Shown: one piece after another, positions 8,246-15,737 of the stretch
Numbering within the stretch: the first letter of the stretch is position 1
Layout of the letters: each line of letters starts with the position of its first letter
NCBI RefSeq assembly: GCF_900115095.1
Contig: NZ_FOVH01000004.1
Span: 414,127 to 478,126 of the forward strand
Source of the DNA: Actinomadura madurae
Lineage (GTDB): Bacteria; Actinomycetota; Actinomycetes; Streptosporangiales; Streptosporangiaceae
Direction: 5' to 3'
DNA: 64,000 bases
Program-made: the position numbers and the translations under genes
The notes under the pieces: model-generated
The model's database searches: none
Told to the model about the DNA's origin: nothing
Seen by the model: only the letters and a program-made list of their open reading frames with translations

Positions 8246-9712
8246 ATGATCGGTATGGCTCGGTACCGGTATGACGCGAAGGTTGAGGCCTTTCCCCGGG
8301 ATCTGTTGGACGAGGTCGTCGCGGCCCTGCTGGACGCGGTGGAAGAGGCGCCCGTCACCGAGAGCGGCTTCGAGTTCGGGCAGGACGTTCACGACGGGAT
8401 ACGGCTGGTGGAGGGCCGGCACGTCGCCACCGGGGCCCGCTATCGGATGGCCGCCGATCGAGGCGAGGGCGAGGTGAGCGTTGCGGCGTGGAACAGGGCC
8501 GGGGAGTCGCGGATCGAGGCCACCGGCGACTTCGGCGGCCATATCGTCCGGCTCAAGGTGGAGCTACGCATGTCAGGGCGGCGGCTTCGTGACGTACGGA
8601 TCAGCGGCGACTACCAAGGGCCGAAGCCGTTTCGCAAGGTGCGGCGGGCGAAGTGGGAATGTGAGGTGGCGGCCGAGGAATGGTGGGCCGTGCTCGGGGC
8701 GAAGACGGCTCCGCTTTCAGTGCGGGTCGCGCATCCGTTCGCCTTCGCCGATCTGCGTGTTGGGAGAGGTAAGGACAAGGGCGGGCGCTGGACTGTCAGG
8801 ACCACGGCGCGATTCGGGGGTCGTTCCCTCTTGCGTCCGCTGGCCCGGGTGGGGTTGGCCGTCATGCGGCGCCGCGTCCGGCGCACGTTGGACGAAGGGT
8901 TCGGCCAGGTCGTGTCCGCGTGGAACGCCGAGGTGCCCGGCATGGCGAAACGCGGCCTGCGAGAGCGGCTCGGCTTCGAGCACCGGGTGACGCTCACTGC
9001 TGTGTCCCGCGAGTGGGCCGAGGCATATGTCGCCGCCCTTCATCAGGCGGTCGGGGAGTTGCGCTTCAAGAAGGGCAGGCTCGTAACGGGTTCTGAGGCG
9101 GCGTTCGGCGCGCGGCTTCTCAAGGGCTCGCACATCGGGCCGGGTGCCCGCTACCGCATCGCGCTCGTTCCGGACGACGAGATCGAGCCGCTAAATGTGG
9201 ACGTCGTGGCGTGGGACCGTGCCGGGTCGAACCGCATCGAGTTCAGCACTCCGGGTGATGTGCAGACGGGGTGGGTCGAGATCGACAGCGCCCGGAAACC
9301 CACCGTCGTGCGTGCCGCGCTTGCCGGCGAGGTGGAGGGGTTCCCACAGGCCGAGTGCGAGGGTGAACTGGACCTTGAGCGCTGGTGGACGGATACCGAA
9401 GAGGGCCCTGCCATGACGGTGAATGCCACCAACCCGCTAGGTGAGGCGGCCCTGACGGTGAAGAGAACTCCGGAGGCGAACGGCAAATGGACGGTGACCA
9501 TCGCCGCGACGGTTGAAGGCCGCGCTTGGACACGTCGGCTGATCGCGGCAGCGGGTCTCATCGCCGCCGTTCCCATGAACCGTGGGCTCCAGGAGTCGGC
9601 CGATGCGGCCGCATTGAAGTGGGACGGCCTCGCGGCCAGAAGCGCTTCGGTTTCGCCGCAGGAGGCCGCCGACGACACTTTGCGAGCACTCCTCGGCACC
9701 CCACCGGGCTGA
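8246..9712 (+). CDS. protein of unknown function with an internal duplication
   Basis: 488 aa; a second in-frame ATG at 8255 (MARYRYDAK) is equally plausible. The protein is two diverged copies of one unit, about residues 1-240 and 245-475. Copy 1 has TGARYRMAADRGEGEVSVAA then WNRAGESRIE; copy 2 has GPGARYRIALVP then VVAWDRAGSNRIEF. Each copy ends with a tryptophan pair (EEWWAV, ERWWTD) and a basic helix (LRPLARVGLAVMRRRVRRTL; RRLIAAAGLIAAVPMNRGL). There is no signal peptide and no clear membrane span, although the second copy's basic helix is hydrophobic. I recognise no family. The repeated beta-rich units could be lipid- or ligand-binding barrels, which is only a guess. Confidence 0.6.
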   Translation: MIGMARYRYDAKVEAFPRDLLDEVVAALLDAVEEAPVTESGFEFGQDVHDGIRLVEGRHVATGARYRMAADRGEGEVSVAAWNRAGESRIEATGDFGGHIVRLKVELRMSGRRLRDVRISGDYQGPKPFRKVRRAKWECEVAAEEWWAVLGAKTAPLSVRVAHPFAFADLRVGRGKDKGGRWTVRTTARFGGRSLLRPLARVGLAVMRRRVRRTLDEGFGQVVSAWNAEVPGMAKRGLRERLGFEHRVTLTAVSREWAEAYVAALHQAVGELRFKKGRLVTGSEAAFGARLLKGSHIGPGARYRIALVPDDEIEPLNVDVVAWDRAGSNRIEFSTPGDVQTGWVEIDSARKPTVVRAALAGEVEGFPQAECEGELDLERWWTDTEEGPAMTVNATNPLGEAALTVKRTPEANGKWTVTIAATVEGRAWTRRLIAAAGLIAAVPMNRGLQESADAAALKWDGLAARSASVSPQEAADDTLRALLGTPPG

Positions 9713-9823
9713 ATCCGGGCGTTCGCTGCGCGGACTCGGCGCCTGCGGGCCTCATGTCCACCCGAGTAAGAGCCGTCCCCGCGCAGGTCGGTGGCTTGTC
9801 CAAGGTCGTGGGTCGGCGCCTGG

Positions 9824-10408
9824 TCAGTCCTCGGAAGTGGTGCTGCGTGGGGCGAAGGCGTTGCGGACGGTGGTGGCGAGGCTGGCTCGGCGGCGGGTGT
9901 GGTCGGCGGCCGGGTCGGCCGCCGTCGCGGTGTAGGTGATGCTGGCCGGTGACCAGGTCATGGCCAGGGCGATGACCATCGCGTGGACGTCGGCCGCCGG
10001 CAGGTCCGGCGTCACGTGCCCGGCTTCCTGGGCTTGGACGATGGTCTTGATCTTGGGAGCGTCCTCAGCGGCCGGGAAGAGGTGGCCTTCCGGGGTGCGT
10101 TCCAGACGTGCCCAGGTGGCGAGGCGCACGAGCCGAGGGCGCGCGAGGTAGGCGTCATAGAGGCGGACGGCGTAGCCGGGGAGGTCGTCCGCGGTGAGCG
10201 GCACGGCGTCGACGATGCCTTCGACCTGGTCGGCCAGCACGGCGTCGAAGAGGCCCTCCTTGTTGTCGTAGTAGGCGTACATCTGAGCCTTGCTCACCCT
10301 GGATTCGGCCGAGATTCGGTCGACGCGCGCGCCGGCGATGCCGTAGGCGGCGAACTCTGTGGTGGCGGCGTCCAGGAGTCGGCGCCTGCTGGCTTGGGCT
10401 CTGTCCAC
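9824..10408 (-). CDS. TetR/AcrR-family transcriptional repressor
   Basis: 194 aa, GTG start at 10408 (VDRAQASRRRLLDAATTEF). The N-terminal helix-turn-helix is clear: FAAYGIAGARVDRISAESRV followed by SKAQMYAYYDNKEGLFDAV, the classic TetR recognition-helix segment. The remaining helical region binds a ligand and dimerises. The gene is divergent from the aldehyde dehydrogenase, with two copies of a 22-bp near-palindrome in the 93-bp gap, so it most likely represses that gene and itself and is released by an aldehyde or precursor. The frame continues open far upstream, but everything before this GTG is antisense to the dehydrogenase gene and is not coding. Confidence 0.85.
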   Translation of the reverse strand: MDRAQASRRRLLDAATTEFAAYGIAGARVDRISAESRVSKAQMYAYYDNKEGLFDAVLADQVEGIVDAVPLTADDLPGYAVRLYDAYLARPRLVRLATWARLERTPEGHLFPAAEDAPKIKTIVQAQEAGHVTPDLPAADVHAMVIALAMTWSPASITYTATAADPAADHTRRRASLATTVRNAFAPRSTTSED

Positions 10409-10417
10409 ATCATCAGG

Positions 10418-10439
10418 GTAAACGAACCAGTCTGTTTGC
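10418..10439. promoter_or_regulatory. TetR operator copy 1
   Basis: 22-bp imperfect palindrome with arms resembling GTAAACGAAC and GTCTGTTTGC, starting 10 bases upstream of the tetR start on its 5' side. It matches the second site (10468-10489) at most positions in the same orientation, with centres 50 bp apart. Confidence 0.6.
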
Positions 10440-10467
10440 AAGGCGAGGCCAGGCTGGCTACCGTGGC

Positions 10468-10489
10468 GCAAACAAACTAGTTCGTTTGC
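10468..10489. promoter_or_regulatory. TetR operator copy 2
   Basis: 22-bp near-perfect palindrome, GCAAACAAAC to GTTCGTTTGC around a central CTAG. It ends just before the AAGGAG ribosome-binding site of the aldehyde dehydrogenase gene, so a bound repressor would block its transcription start or leader. Confidence 0.65.
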
Positions 10490-10501
10490 GAAGGAGTCAT
10501 T

Positions 10502-11983
10502 GTGACCATCCCTCTCACCGTCGCCCCCGACGAGCGGCCCGCGCCCGCGTTCTTGGACGGGTCCGCCAAGCGGCTCCTGATCGGCGGTAGCTGGAGACCG
10601 GCTCTTGCGGGAAACACGTTCGCGACGCTCGACCCTGCGACCGGGAAGGTGCTCGCCGACGTCGCCATGGCCGGAGCAGACGATGTGGGCGAAGCGGTGG
10701 CCGCGGCCCGGCGGGCCTTCGAGGACCCGTCGTGGGCGGACATCGGCCCGTATCAGCGCAGCCGGATCCTGCTGCAGATCGCCGACGTGCTGGAGGCGCA
10801 CGCCGAAGAGCTGGCCGTGCTGGACTCCCTGGACATGGGCGGCCCCCTGTGGATGACCCGCTGGCTGGTGGACCACTCCGTCGAGGTCTTCCGGCACTAC
10901 GCGGGCTGGCCGACGAAGATCTACGGCCGGACCGCCCCCGCGGACCCGTCGGTGCTCCACTACACCGTGCGCGAGCCCATCGGCGTCGTCGCGGCCATCA
11001 CCGCGTGGAACGGTCCGGTTCTGCAGCTGGCGTGGAAGCTGGGTCCGGCGCTGGCGACCGGCAACACCGTGGTCGCCAAGCCGGCCGCCTGGTCCCCGCT
11101 GTCGGCCCTGCGCATCGGCGAGCTGCTGGGCGAGACGGACCTTCCCCCAGGCGTCGTCAACATCGTCACCGGAGACGGCGCCACCACCGGTGAGGCGCTC
11201 ACGCACCATCCCGGGGTGGACAAGATCTCGTTCACCGGCTCGCTCGGGGTGGGCAAGCGCATCCTGGAGGTCTCCAGCAAGGACCTCAAACGGGTCACGT
11301 TGGAACTGGGCGGCAAGTCGCCGACGATCGTCTTCGACGACGCCGATCTGGAGGCGGCGGCCAAGGGTGCCGTCGCGGGGTTCGCGCAGGGCAGCGGCGA
11401 GGCCTGTGTCGCCGGGACCCGGATCTTCGTCCAGGAGACGGTCCGCGACCGGTTCCGCGAACTGCTGCTGAAGGAGATGAAGGCCTTCGCCCTGGGCGAC
11501 CCGTTCCATCCCGATACCAAGATCGGGCCCTTGGTCACCGCGCAGCACTTCGAGCGGGTCGGCTCCTACCTCGACCTCGCCCGCGAGGAGGGCGGCAGCC
11601 TCCTGACCGTCGGCGACGCTCGGGACCTGTACATGCCGCCGACGCTGATCGAGGACGTCGGCGCGGACGCCCGCGTGGTCCGGGAGGAGATCTTCGGACC
11701 GGTCGCCGCCCTGCTGACGTTCACCGACGCGGAGGACGCCATCGCCCAGGGCAACGACACCATCTTCGGCCTGGCCGCCTCCGTGTGGACGACCGATCTC
11801 GGGCGCGCCCATCGCGTCGCAGGTGGCCTGCGGGCCGGAACCGTGTGGATCAACACCTACGGCGAGATGAGCGCGGGAACGGTCCCCTTCGGCGGTTTCA
11901 AGCAGTCGGGCATCGGCCGCGAACACGGCACCGAGGTCCTGGACGCCTACACCGAGACCAAGACCGTCATGATCCGGCTCTGA
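10502..11983 (+). CDS. NAD(P)-dependent aldehyde dehydrogenase
   Basis: 493 aa, GTG start, with a strong AAGGAG 5 bases upstream. It oxidises an aldehyde to the acid with NAD(P). Visible signatures: the N169-type ITAWNGPVLQLAWK, the cofactor loop FTGSLGVGKR, the general-base motif LELGGKSP (Glu near 268), and GEACVAG, whose catalytic Cys falls at residue 302, the canonical ALDH number. The C-terminal PFGGFKQSGIGRE is also standard. The substrate is not predictable; family members with this look act on betaine-, hydroxymuconic- or other small aldehydes. Control by the divergent TetR is very likely from the two operators between the genes. Confidence 0.93.
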   Translation: MTIPLTVAPDERPAPAFLDGSAKRLLIGGSWRPALAGNTFATLDPATGKVLADVAMAGADDVGEAVAAARRAFEDPSWADIGPYQRSRILLQIADVLEAHAEELAVLDSLDMGGPLWMTRWLVDHSVEVFRHYAGWPTKIYGRTAPADPSVLHYTVREPIGVVAAITAWNGPVLQLAWKLGPALATGNTVVAKPAAWSPLSALRIGELLGETDLPPGVVNIVTGDGATTGEALTHHPGVDKISFTGSLGVGKRILEVSSKDLKRVTLELGGKSPTIVFDDADLEAAAKGAVAGFAQGSGEACVAGTRIFVQETVRDRFRELLLKEMKAFALGDPFHPDTKIGPLVTAQHFERVGSYLDLAREEGGSLLTVGDARDLYMPPTLIEDVGADARVVREEIFGPVAALLTFTDAEDAIAQGNDTIFGLAASVWTTDLGRAHRVAGGLRAGTVWINTYGEMSAGTVPFGGFKQSGIGREHGTEVLDAYTETKTVMIRL

Positions 11984-11989
11984 CGGCCG

Positions 11990-12252
11990 TGCATATGTCG
12001 CTCTCCAGGTCTCCTTGTCGCAGGTCGCATTCGTGCCGGAGGTGAGGTAGGCGTTGACCGCTTCGGTGACGCAGCGGTTGGGGTACATGCCGTGGCGGCG
12101 GACGTTCCGCAAGGTGACCATGCGGGACGCGGGTAGCGCGCGGTGCAGGGCGACGGCGCCCTCGTGGACGGTGCGGGTGTCGCCCGTGGACTGGACGATC
12201 GGCGCCGGGAGGTCGCTGCCGATCCGGGCGGGAGGCCTCCACGGGCGCGTTC
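11990..12252 (-). pseudogene. C-terminal remnant of a TAP-like alpha/beta hydrolase
   Basis: Reading the minus strand from about 12252 gives RPPARIGSDLPAPIVQSTGD, then EGAVALHRALPASRMVTLRN, then RHGMYPNRCVTEAVNAYL and SGTNATCDK. This is the characteristic C-terminal domain of TAP-like (tripeptidyl aminopeptidase, S33) hydrolases: a beta-strand with QSTGD, a hydrophobic helix, the catalytic-His region (RHGMYPN here) and a CV..AV..YL..G end. The N-terminal hydrolase domain with the nucleophile is absent, and the frame runs through its expected stop into sequence antisense to the aldehyde dehydrogenase gene. It is a decayed fragment, and it accounts for most of the gap between aldehyde dehydrogenase and urease genes. 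Confidence 0.65.
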
Positions 12253-12287
12253 GGTGAGAAGGCGCGCCCCGGCTGGAGATTACCGGG

Positions 12288-12996
12288 TCAGCCGCGGGCG
12301 TGCTTTTCGCCCTGGACGAGACGTTGCCGGAGGATCGCCGAATCGGGTGCGAGTGCCGTCACGAGGACGCCCGGTCCGGCGAGGGGCATGACCGCCAGCC
12401 CGTCGGCGGCGTACGCGTCCCTCGCCAGATCGGGGCCGACCAGCAGCACGTCGCCGGTGCAGCGCGCGTCCCCCAGCACGGCGCTGCTGGTGTAGAAGGC
12501 CGGATCGGGCAGCGGTAGCTCGTGCCGCAGCAGCGGGACGCCGTCGAGGGTGACGTCGATCCGGCTCGTGCAGGGGGCCCCGGTTTCGCCGTGCCATCCG
12601 AGGACGAGTTCCTCGCGCCAGCGAAGTGTGGCGTCGCCCTCCAGGGCGAGATCGGCGATGGCACGGTGGGCGGCAACCCGCCGTGGCGACCGCCGGTTCC
12701 AGGGCGAAGTCGAGGTGCGCTCCTGACGCGACCCTGGCCTTCACCCATGCCTGGGATTCGCCCTCGCCCGGGAGCAGCAGCGCGCTCGCGACGGAGCGCA
12801 CGGTGAGGGTGGCGCCGTGCGAGACGTCCAGGTCGAGGCGCAGCTCGTCGCCCCCGAGAGGGCCCGCCGCCGCCCCGACCAGGTAGACGGCCTCCGGAGC
12901 GGCGCGCAGCGCGTACGGCCCGTCCGAACGCACCGTCGTCAGCCTGGTCCGCCCGGCGCCGTCGCACTCGGCACGGGCCGTGTAATGCCGGGTCAC
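12288..12996 (-). pseudogene. ureD: urease accessory protein UreD, frameshifted
   Basis: The start GTG overlaps the ureG stop (GTGA). The first frame reads like UreD (DGPYALRAAPEAVYLVGAAA, then HGATLTVRSVASALLLPGEG, then LDFALEPAVATAGCR). The homologous frame then shifts by one base within the CCC run at 12668-12670 (minus strand). Removing one C continues the protein as HRAIADLALEGDATLRWREE, then VLGDARCTGDVLLVGPDLA, to the stop at 12288. Reconstructed length is about 235 aa, normal for UreD. UreD normally works with UreF and UreG to load nickel into urease. One extra base could be a sequencing error, but the neighbouring deletions suggest genuine decay. Confidence 0.8.
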
Positions 12997-13655
12997 AGGG
13001 CCCCGGGCGCGACCGCCGGCGTCGAGGCGCCGGGCGAGTCCTGGACGTCCCGCGTCCCGGCGATGACGGCCCGGACCCACTCGGCGACCTCCGGCGCGCC
13101 GGGACGCTCGCGCAGCGAGTTGAAGATCACGGGCCTGCCGCCGCGCACCCGTGCCGCGTCGCGGTCCATGACGTCCAGGTCGGCGCCGACGAGCGGGGCC
13201 AGATCGGTCTTGTTGACGACCAGCAGGTCCGCGCCGCTCACCCCGGGCCCGCCCTCGCGCGGGACCTTGTCGCCGCCGGAGACGTCGAGGACGAAGATCT
13301 GCCGGTCGACGAGGCCCCGGCTGAACGTCGCGGTGAGGTTGTCGCCGCCGCTCTCCACGAAGATCAGGTCGAGCGGTCCGTGCCGCCGCTCCAGCGACTC
13401 GACGGCGTCGAGGTTGGCGGAGATGTCGTCGCGGATGGAAGTGTGCGGGCAGCATCCGGTGCGGACGGCGACGATCCTGTCGTCCGACAGGACGGCGTCG
13501 CGCCGCAGGAAGTCGGCGTCCTCCGTCGTGTAGATGTCGTTGGTCACCACGGCCACGGCGAGCTCGTCGCGGAGCGTCCGGCACAGCGCCGCCACCAGGG
13601 CGGTCTTGCCGGACCCGACCGGCCCGCCGACGCCCAGCCGCAGCGCCCGCCCCAT
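12993..13655 (-). CDS. ureG: urease accessory GTPase UreG (5' end rebuilt from ureC)
   Basis: 220 aa from the ATG at 13655. The SIMIBI GTPase core is complete: P-loop [11 protein letters not shown], then [14 protein letters not shown], the nickel-binding CPH motif in [13 protein letters not shown], the switch segment [16 protein letters not shown] and the base-specificity NKTD. UreG delivers nickel to the urease apoenzyme with UreD and UreF. The usual short His-rich N-terminus is missing: the sequence directly before the P-loop domain (VIRESMG) comes from ureC, joined in frame. Without ureC, ureF or intact ureD the protein has no urease to mature. It might survive as a stand-alone metallochaperone or be on its way out. 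Confidence 0.75.
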   Translation of the reverse strand: MGRALRLGVGGPVGSGKTALVAALCRTLRDELAVAVVTNDIYTTEDADFLRRDAVLSDDRIVAVRTGCCPHTSIRDDISANLDAVESLERRHGPLDLIFVESGGDNLTATFSRGLVDRQIFVLDVSGGDKVPREGGPGVSGADLLVVNKTDLAPLVGADLDVMDRDAARVRGGRPVIFNSLRERPGAPEVAEWVRAVIAGTRDVQDSPGASTPAVAPGAL

Positions 13656-13784
13656 CGACTCGCGGATCACCTTCCCGCCGCCGAAGAGCACCTCGTCACC
13701 GGCGCTCGCACCGCGGCTGCGGTCCTCGGTGACCTCGATGAACAGGTCGGTGTCGGCCAGCCTGATCCGGTCTCCGGCGGTGGG
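13650..13784 (-). pseudogene. ureC: remnant of urease alpha subunit UreC, N-terminal segment
   Basis: About 45 codons matching the start of Ure[21 protein letters not shown], then [17 protein letters not shown]. The extreme N-terminus and about 500 residues downstream, including the nickel ligands and active site, are absent. On its 5' side it abuts the broken ureB, and on its 3' side it runs in frame into ureG. Two deletions must have occurred, one removing the end of ureB and the start of ureC, the other removing most of ureC, all of ureF and the first codons of ureG. Confidence 0.8.
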
Positions 13785-13785
13785 G

Positions 13786-13923
13786 CTAGTGGGACCCCAC
13801 CTGGATGGGCCGGTCTCCCGTGTTGACGACCGTGACCATGACACGGGTGCGCCCGGCGTTGAGCACGACGGGCGGGCCGTCAGCGGGAACGGCCTCCCCG
13901 GGAACCAGCGGACGGGAGGTCAC
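13786..13923 (-). pseudogene. ureB: urease beta subunit UreB, truncated to 45 codons
   Basis: The GTG start overlaps the ureA stop (GTGA). The reading [20 protein letters not shown], then [15 protein letters not shown], is the normal start of UreB, but at the point where UreB would continue with a Phe/Tyr/His-rich strand the frame meets TAG and the sequence becomes ureC-like. Roughly the last 60 residues are lost, so the beta subunit cannot fold normally. Confidence 0.82.
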
Positions 13924-14222
13924 GGGATCGGCCTGTGGACGGTGACGAGCTTGGTCCCGTCGGGGAACGTCGCCTCGATCTGCACCGAGTCGAGCATCTC
14001 CGGAATGCCTTCCATGACGTCCTCCCGGGTCAGCACCGAACGGCCGGACTCCATCAACTCGGCGACCGTGCGCCCGTCCCGCGCCCCCTCCAGCACATGG
14101 ACCGCGATGATCGCGGTCGCCTCCGGATGGTTCAGCCGCAGCCCCCGGGCCCGGCGCTCCCGCGCGACCGACGCGGCGACATGCAGCAACAGCCGCTCCT
14201 GCTCGTGTGGGCTGATCAGCAC
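13920..14222 (-). CDS. ureA: urease gamma subunit UreA
   Basis: 100 aa, the usual family length, from a GTG start ([20 protein letters not shown]). The conserved blocks are all present: [14 protein letters not shown], then [13 protein letters not shown], then [20 protein letters not shown] and [17 protein letters not shown]. UreA is one of three structural subunits of bacterial urease and has no activity alone. It is first in a minus-strand operon whose following genes are broken, so it is probably a relic still under its own promoter. A longer upstream frame to 14330 exists but does not match the family. Confidence 0.85.
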   Translation of the reverse strand: MLISPHEQERLLLHVAASVARERRARGLRLNHPEATAIIAVHVLEGARDGRTVAELMESGRSVLTREDVMEGIPEMLDSVQIEATFPDGTKLVTVHRPIP

Positions 14223-14507
14223 AGTCCGGACACTACTGGGCTGAGAAAGGTCATAGAACGGAGGAATTGCAGAGTTAACAGCGGATTTACGTGTGTCCGA
14301 AGAAGGCCGGTAAGCCAATCCACCCGTCACCCGGGCGACGGCGCCCGGTCCCGGCCCTAGGACGCCGCCGGGTCAGCGTGATCGGCACCGGCCTGGCGAT
14401 CGCGTCCGGACCGCTGATGGTGCCGGTCTTCGGTGCGGTGATGCCGAGGAAGGCGGGCGCCGTATGGCCAGGGTGCGGTCGGCTGATGGATGATAATCTT
14501 GTATTCA
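14223..14507. other. intergenic region between ureA and the AlkB-like pair
   Basis: About 285 bases without a convincing gene. It must hold the minus-strand ureA promoter and the plus-strand promoter of the oxygenases, which diverge. A GATAAT hexamer at 14492-14497 lies just before the likely start at 14508 and could be a -10 box, without a recognisable -35. Short open frames on both strands have no family match and atypical composition, and I do not call them. Confidence 0.4.
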
Positions 14508-15737
14508 ATGCACGCAACAGAGCCGGTAGAAGCCTGCGTCGATGACGCGAACAGTATTCTGGTCGCGCCTTCGACACTGCACGATAATGACTCGCTCAGA
14601 GACTTCTTCGGGTCGACGATCACGCCAGGAGATCTTGCTTCCGGTTCGCTCGACCTCGCGCGGAAGACCGTCTACCTGTGCGGCGATGTGTCCGGGATCA
14701 GCGTCGGCCAGTTGCGTGCGGCGGCCCGGGTGTTCGTTATACGGGAGCTGTCGGACGGGTACTGCGAGGACGTCAACGAACCGTGGCCCCTTGTCGAGCT
14801 CGGCCAGGTTCCCATCCGGGTGCACGGCGTCGGCGTGTACTACCGGCGCTTCTTCGACCCCGGTGCCGATCACTTCAACCTGATCCGCACGGAGCACGCG
14901 TTCCAGTCCCTGACCGAGTCCACCAAGCCCGGAACGGCCCATCGCAGCGGTATCTACCTGACGCCCGTGACGCGGAACGGCGACGAACTGCATTTCCGCC
15001 TGCTCCGGTGCTCCACGAATCTCTCGGGGCCGACCGAAAGCTTCCGCCCGACCGACACGCATATCGTCGAGACTCTCAACCGCGAGGCCGCCGCCGTCTT
15101 CCGGAACCACGCGCCGCTGAATCACGTCCTCGCCCAGATCTACCACAACACCCCCGCCACGACCGAGCGCAGGCAGTCCAAGGCGAAGATCTCGGCCCAT
15201 GCCGACAAGACCAAGGACATGCCCGCCAACGGCATCATGGCGTTCTGCACCTTCTATGACGGGCTCGACAAGCTGCGACCCCTGTCCGAAGACCCCTTCG
15301 ACTACGGCGTGAAGAATGCCAGCGGGCTGACCAAGCTCCGCTTCCGGCTCAAAGATACGACTGAAAACCGCCTCGGGGATACCCTTCCCTCGCTATTCAC
15401 CCTGACGCTTTACCCCGGCTCTGTGTTCTTCATGCCACTGTCCACCAACCGCCTGTACACGCATGAGATACGACCCTCGGCGTTGGACGCCGAATCGCTT
15501 CCGACCCGCCTGGGATACGTGGTGCGCTGCTCGAACGCTGAGGCCGTCCACAAGGGCGGCCACACGTTCCTCAAGCTGGACGGAGATCTGGTGCGACTGG
15601 AGCCGCCCACCCCGGCAGGCATGGACGAACTGCGCAGGCTCTACGCCGAAGAGAACAAGAGCTCGTCCTTCATCGATTACGGCGACGAGTTTCTCTTCAG
15701 CATGAACAAGGGAGACTACGTTGCCCCCCGAGCCTAG
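14508..15737 (+). CDS. AlkB-like 2OG-Fe(II) oxygenase, larger member of a tandem pair
   Basis: 409 aa from the ATG at 14508; an in-frame ATG at 14490 would add six residues. The C-terminal half has a 2-oxoglutarate/Fe(II) dioxygenase core: iron ligands H231-A-D233 in ISAHADKTKDMP, distal H319 in TNRLYTHEIRP, and R334-x5-R340 in TRLGYVVRC, matching the RxNxTxR-type motif of AlkB enzymes, whose arginines bind 2-oxoglutarate and substrate. The N-terminal 200 residues have no family I recognise and could give substrate specificity. Its stop overlaps the start of a second oxygenase with the same motif order by 17 bases. AlkB-family enzymes demethylate nucleic acids or hydroxylate other substrates; which applies here is open. 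Confidence 0.72.
   Translation: MHATEPVEACVDDANSILVAPSTLHDNDSLRDFFGSTITPGDLASGSLDLARKTVYLCGDVSGISVGQLRAAARVFVIRELSDGYCEDVNEPWPLVELGQVPIRVHGVGVYYRRFFDPGADHFNLIRTEHAFQSLTESTKPGTAHRSGIYLTPVTRNGDELHFRLLRCSTNLSGPTESFRPTDTHIVETLNREAAAVFRNHAPLNHVLAQIYHNTPATTERRQSKAKISAHADKTKDMPANGIMAFCTFYDGLDKLRPLSEDPFDYGVKNASGLTKLRFRLKDTTENRLGDTLPSLFTLTLYPGSVFFMPLSTNRLYTHEIRPSALDAESLPTRLGYVVRCSNAEAVHKGGHTFLKLDGDLVRLEPPTPAGMDELRRLYAEENKSSSFIDYGDEFLFSMNKGDYVAPRA

Noticed and set aside
9824..12121. A 765-codon minus frame covering TetR, the gap and most of the aldehyde dehydrogenase antisense
   Set aside because: Only the last 194 codons match a TetR protein. The rest is antisense to a strongly supported aldehyde dehydrogenase gene, apart from the hydrolase remnant near its start.
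14287..14577. Small open frames on both strands between ureA and the AlkB-like pair
   Set aside because: Arg/Pro-rich translations without a family match, no ribosome-binding site, and overlap with the start of the first oxygenase gene.
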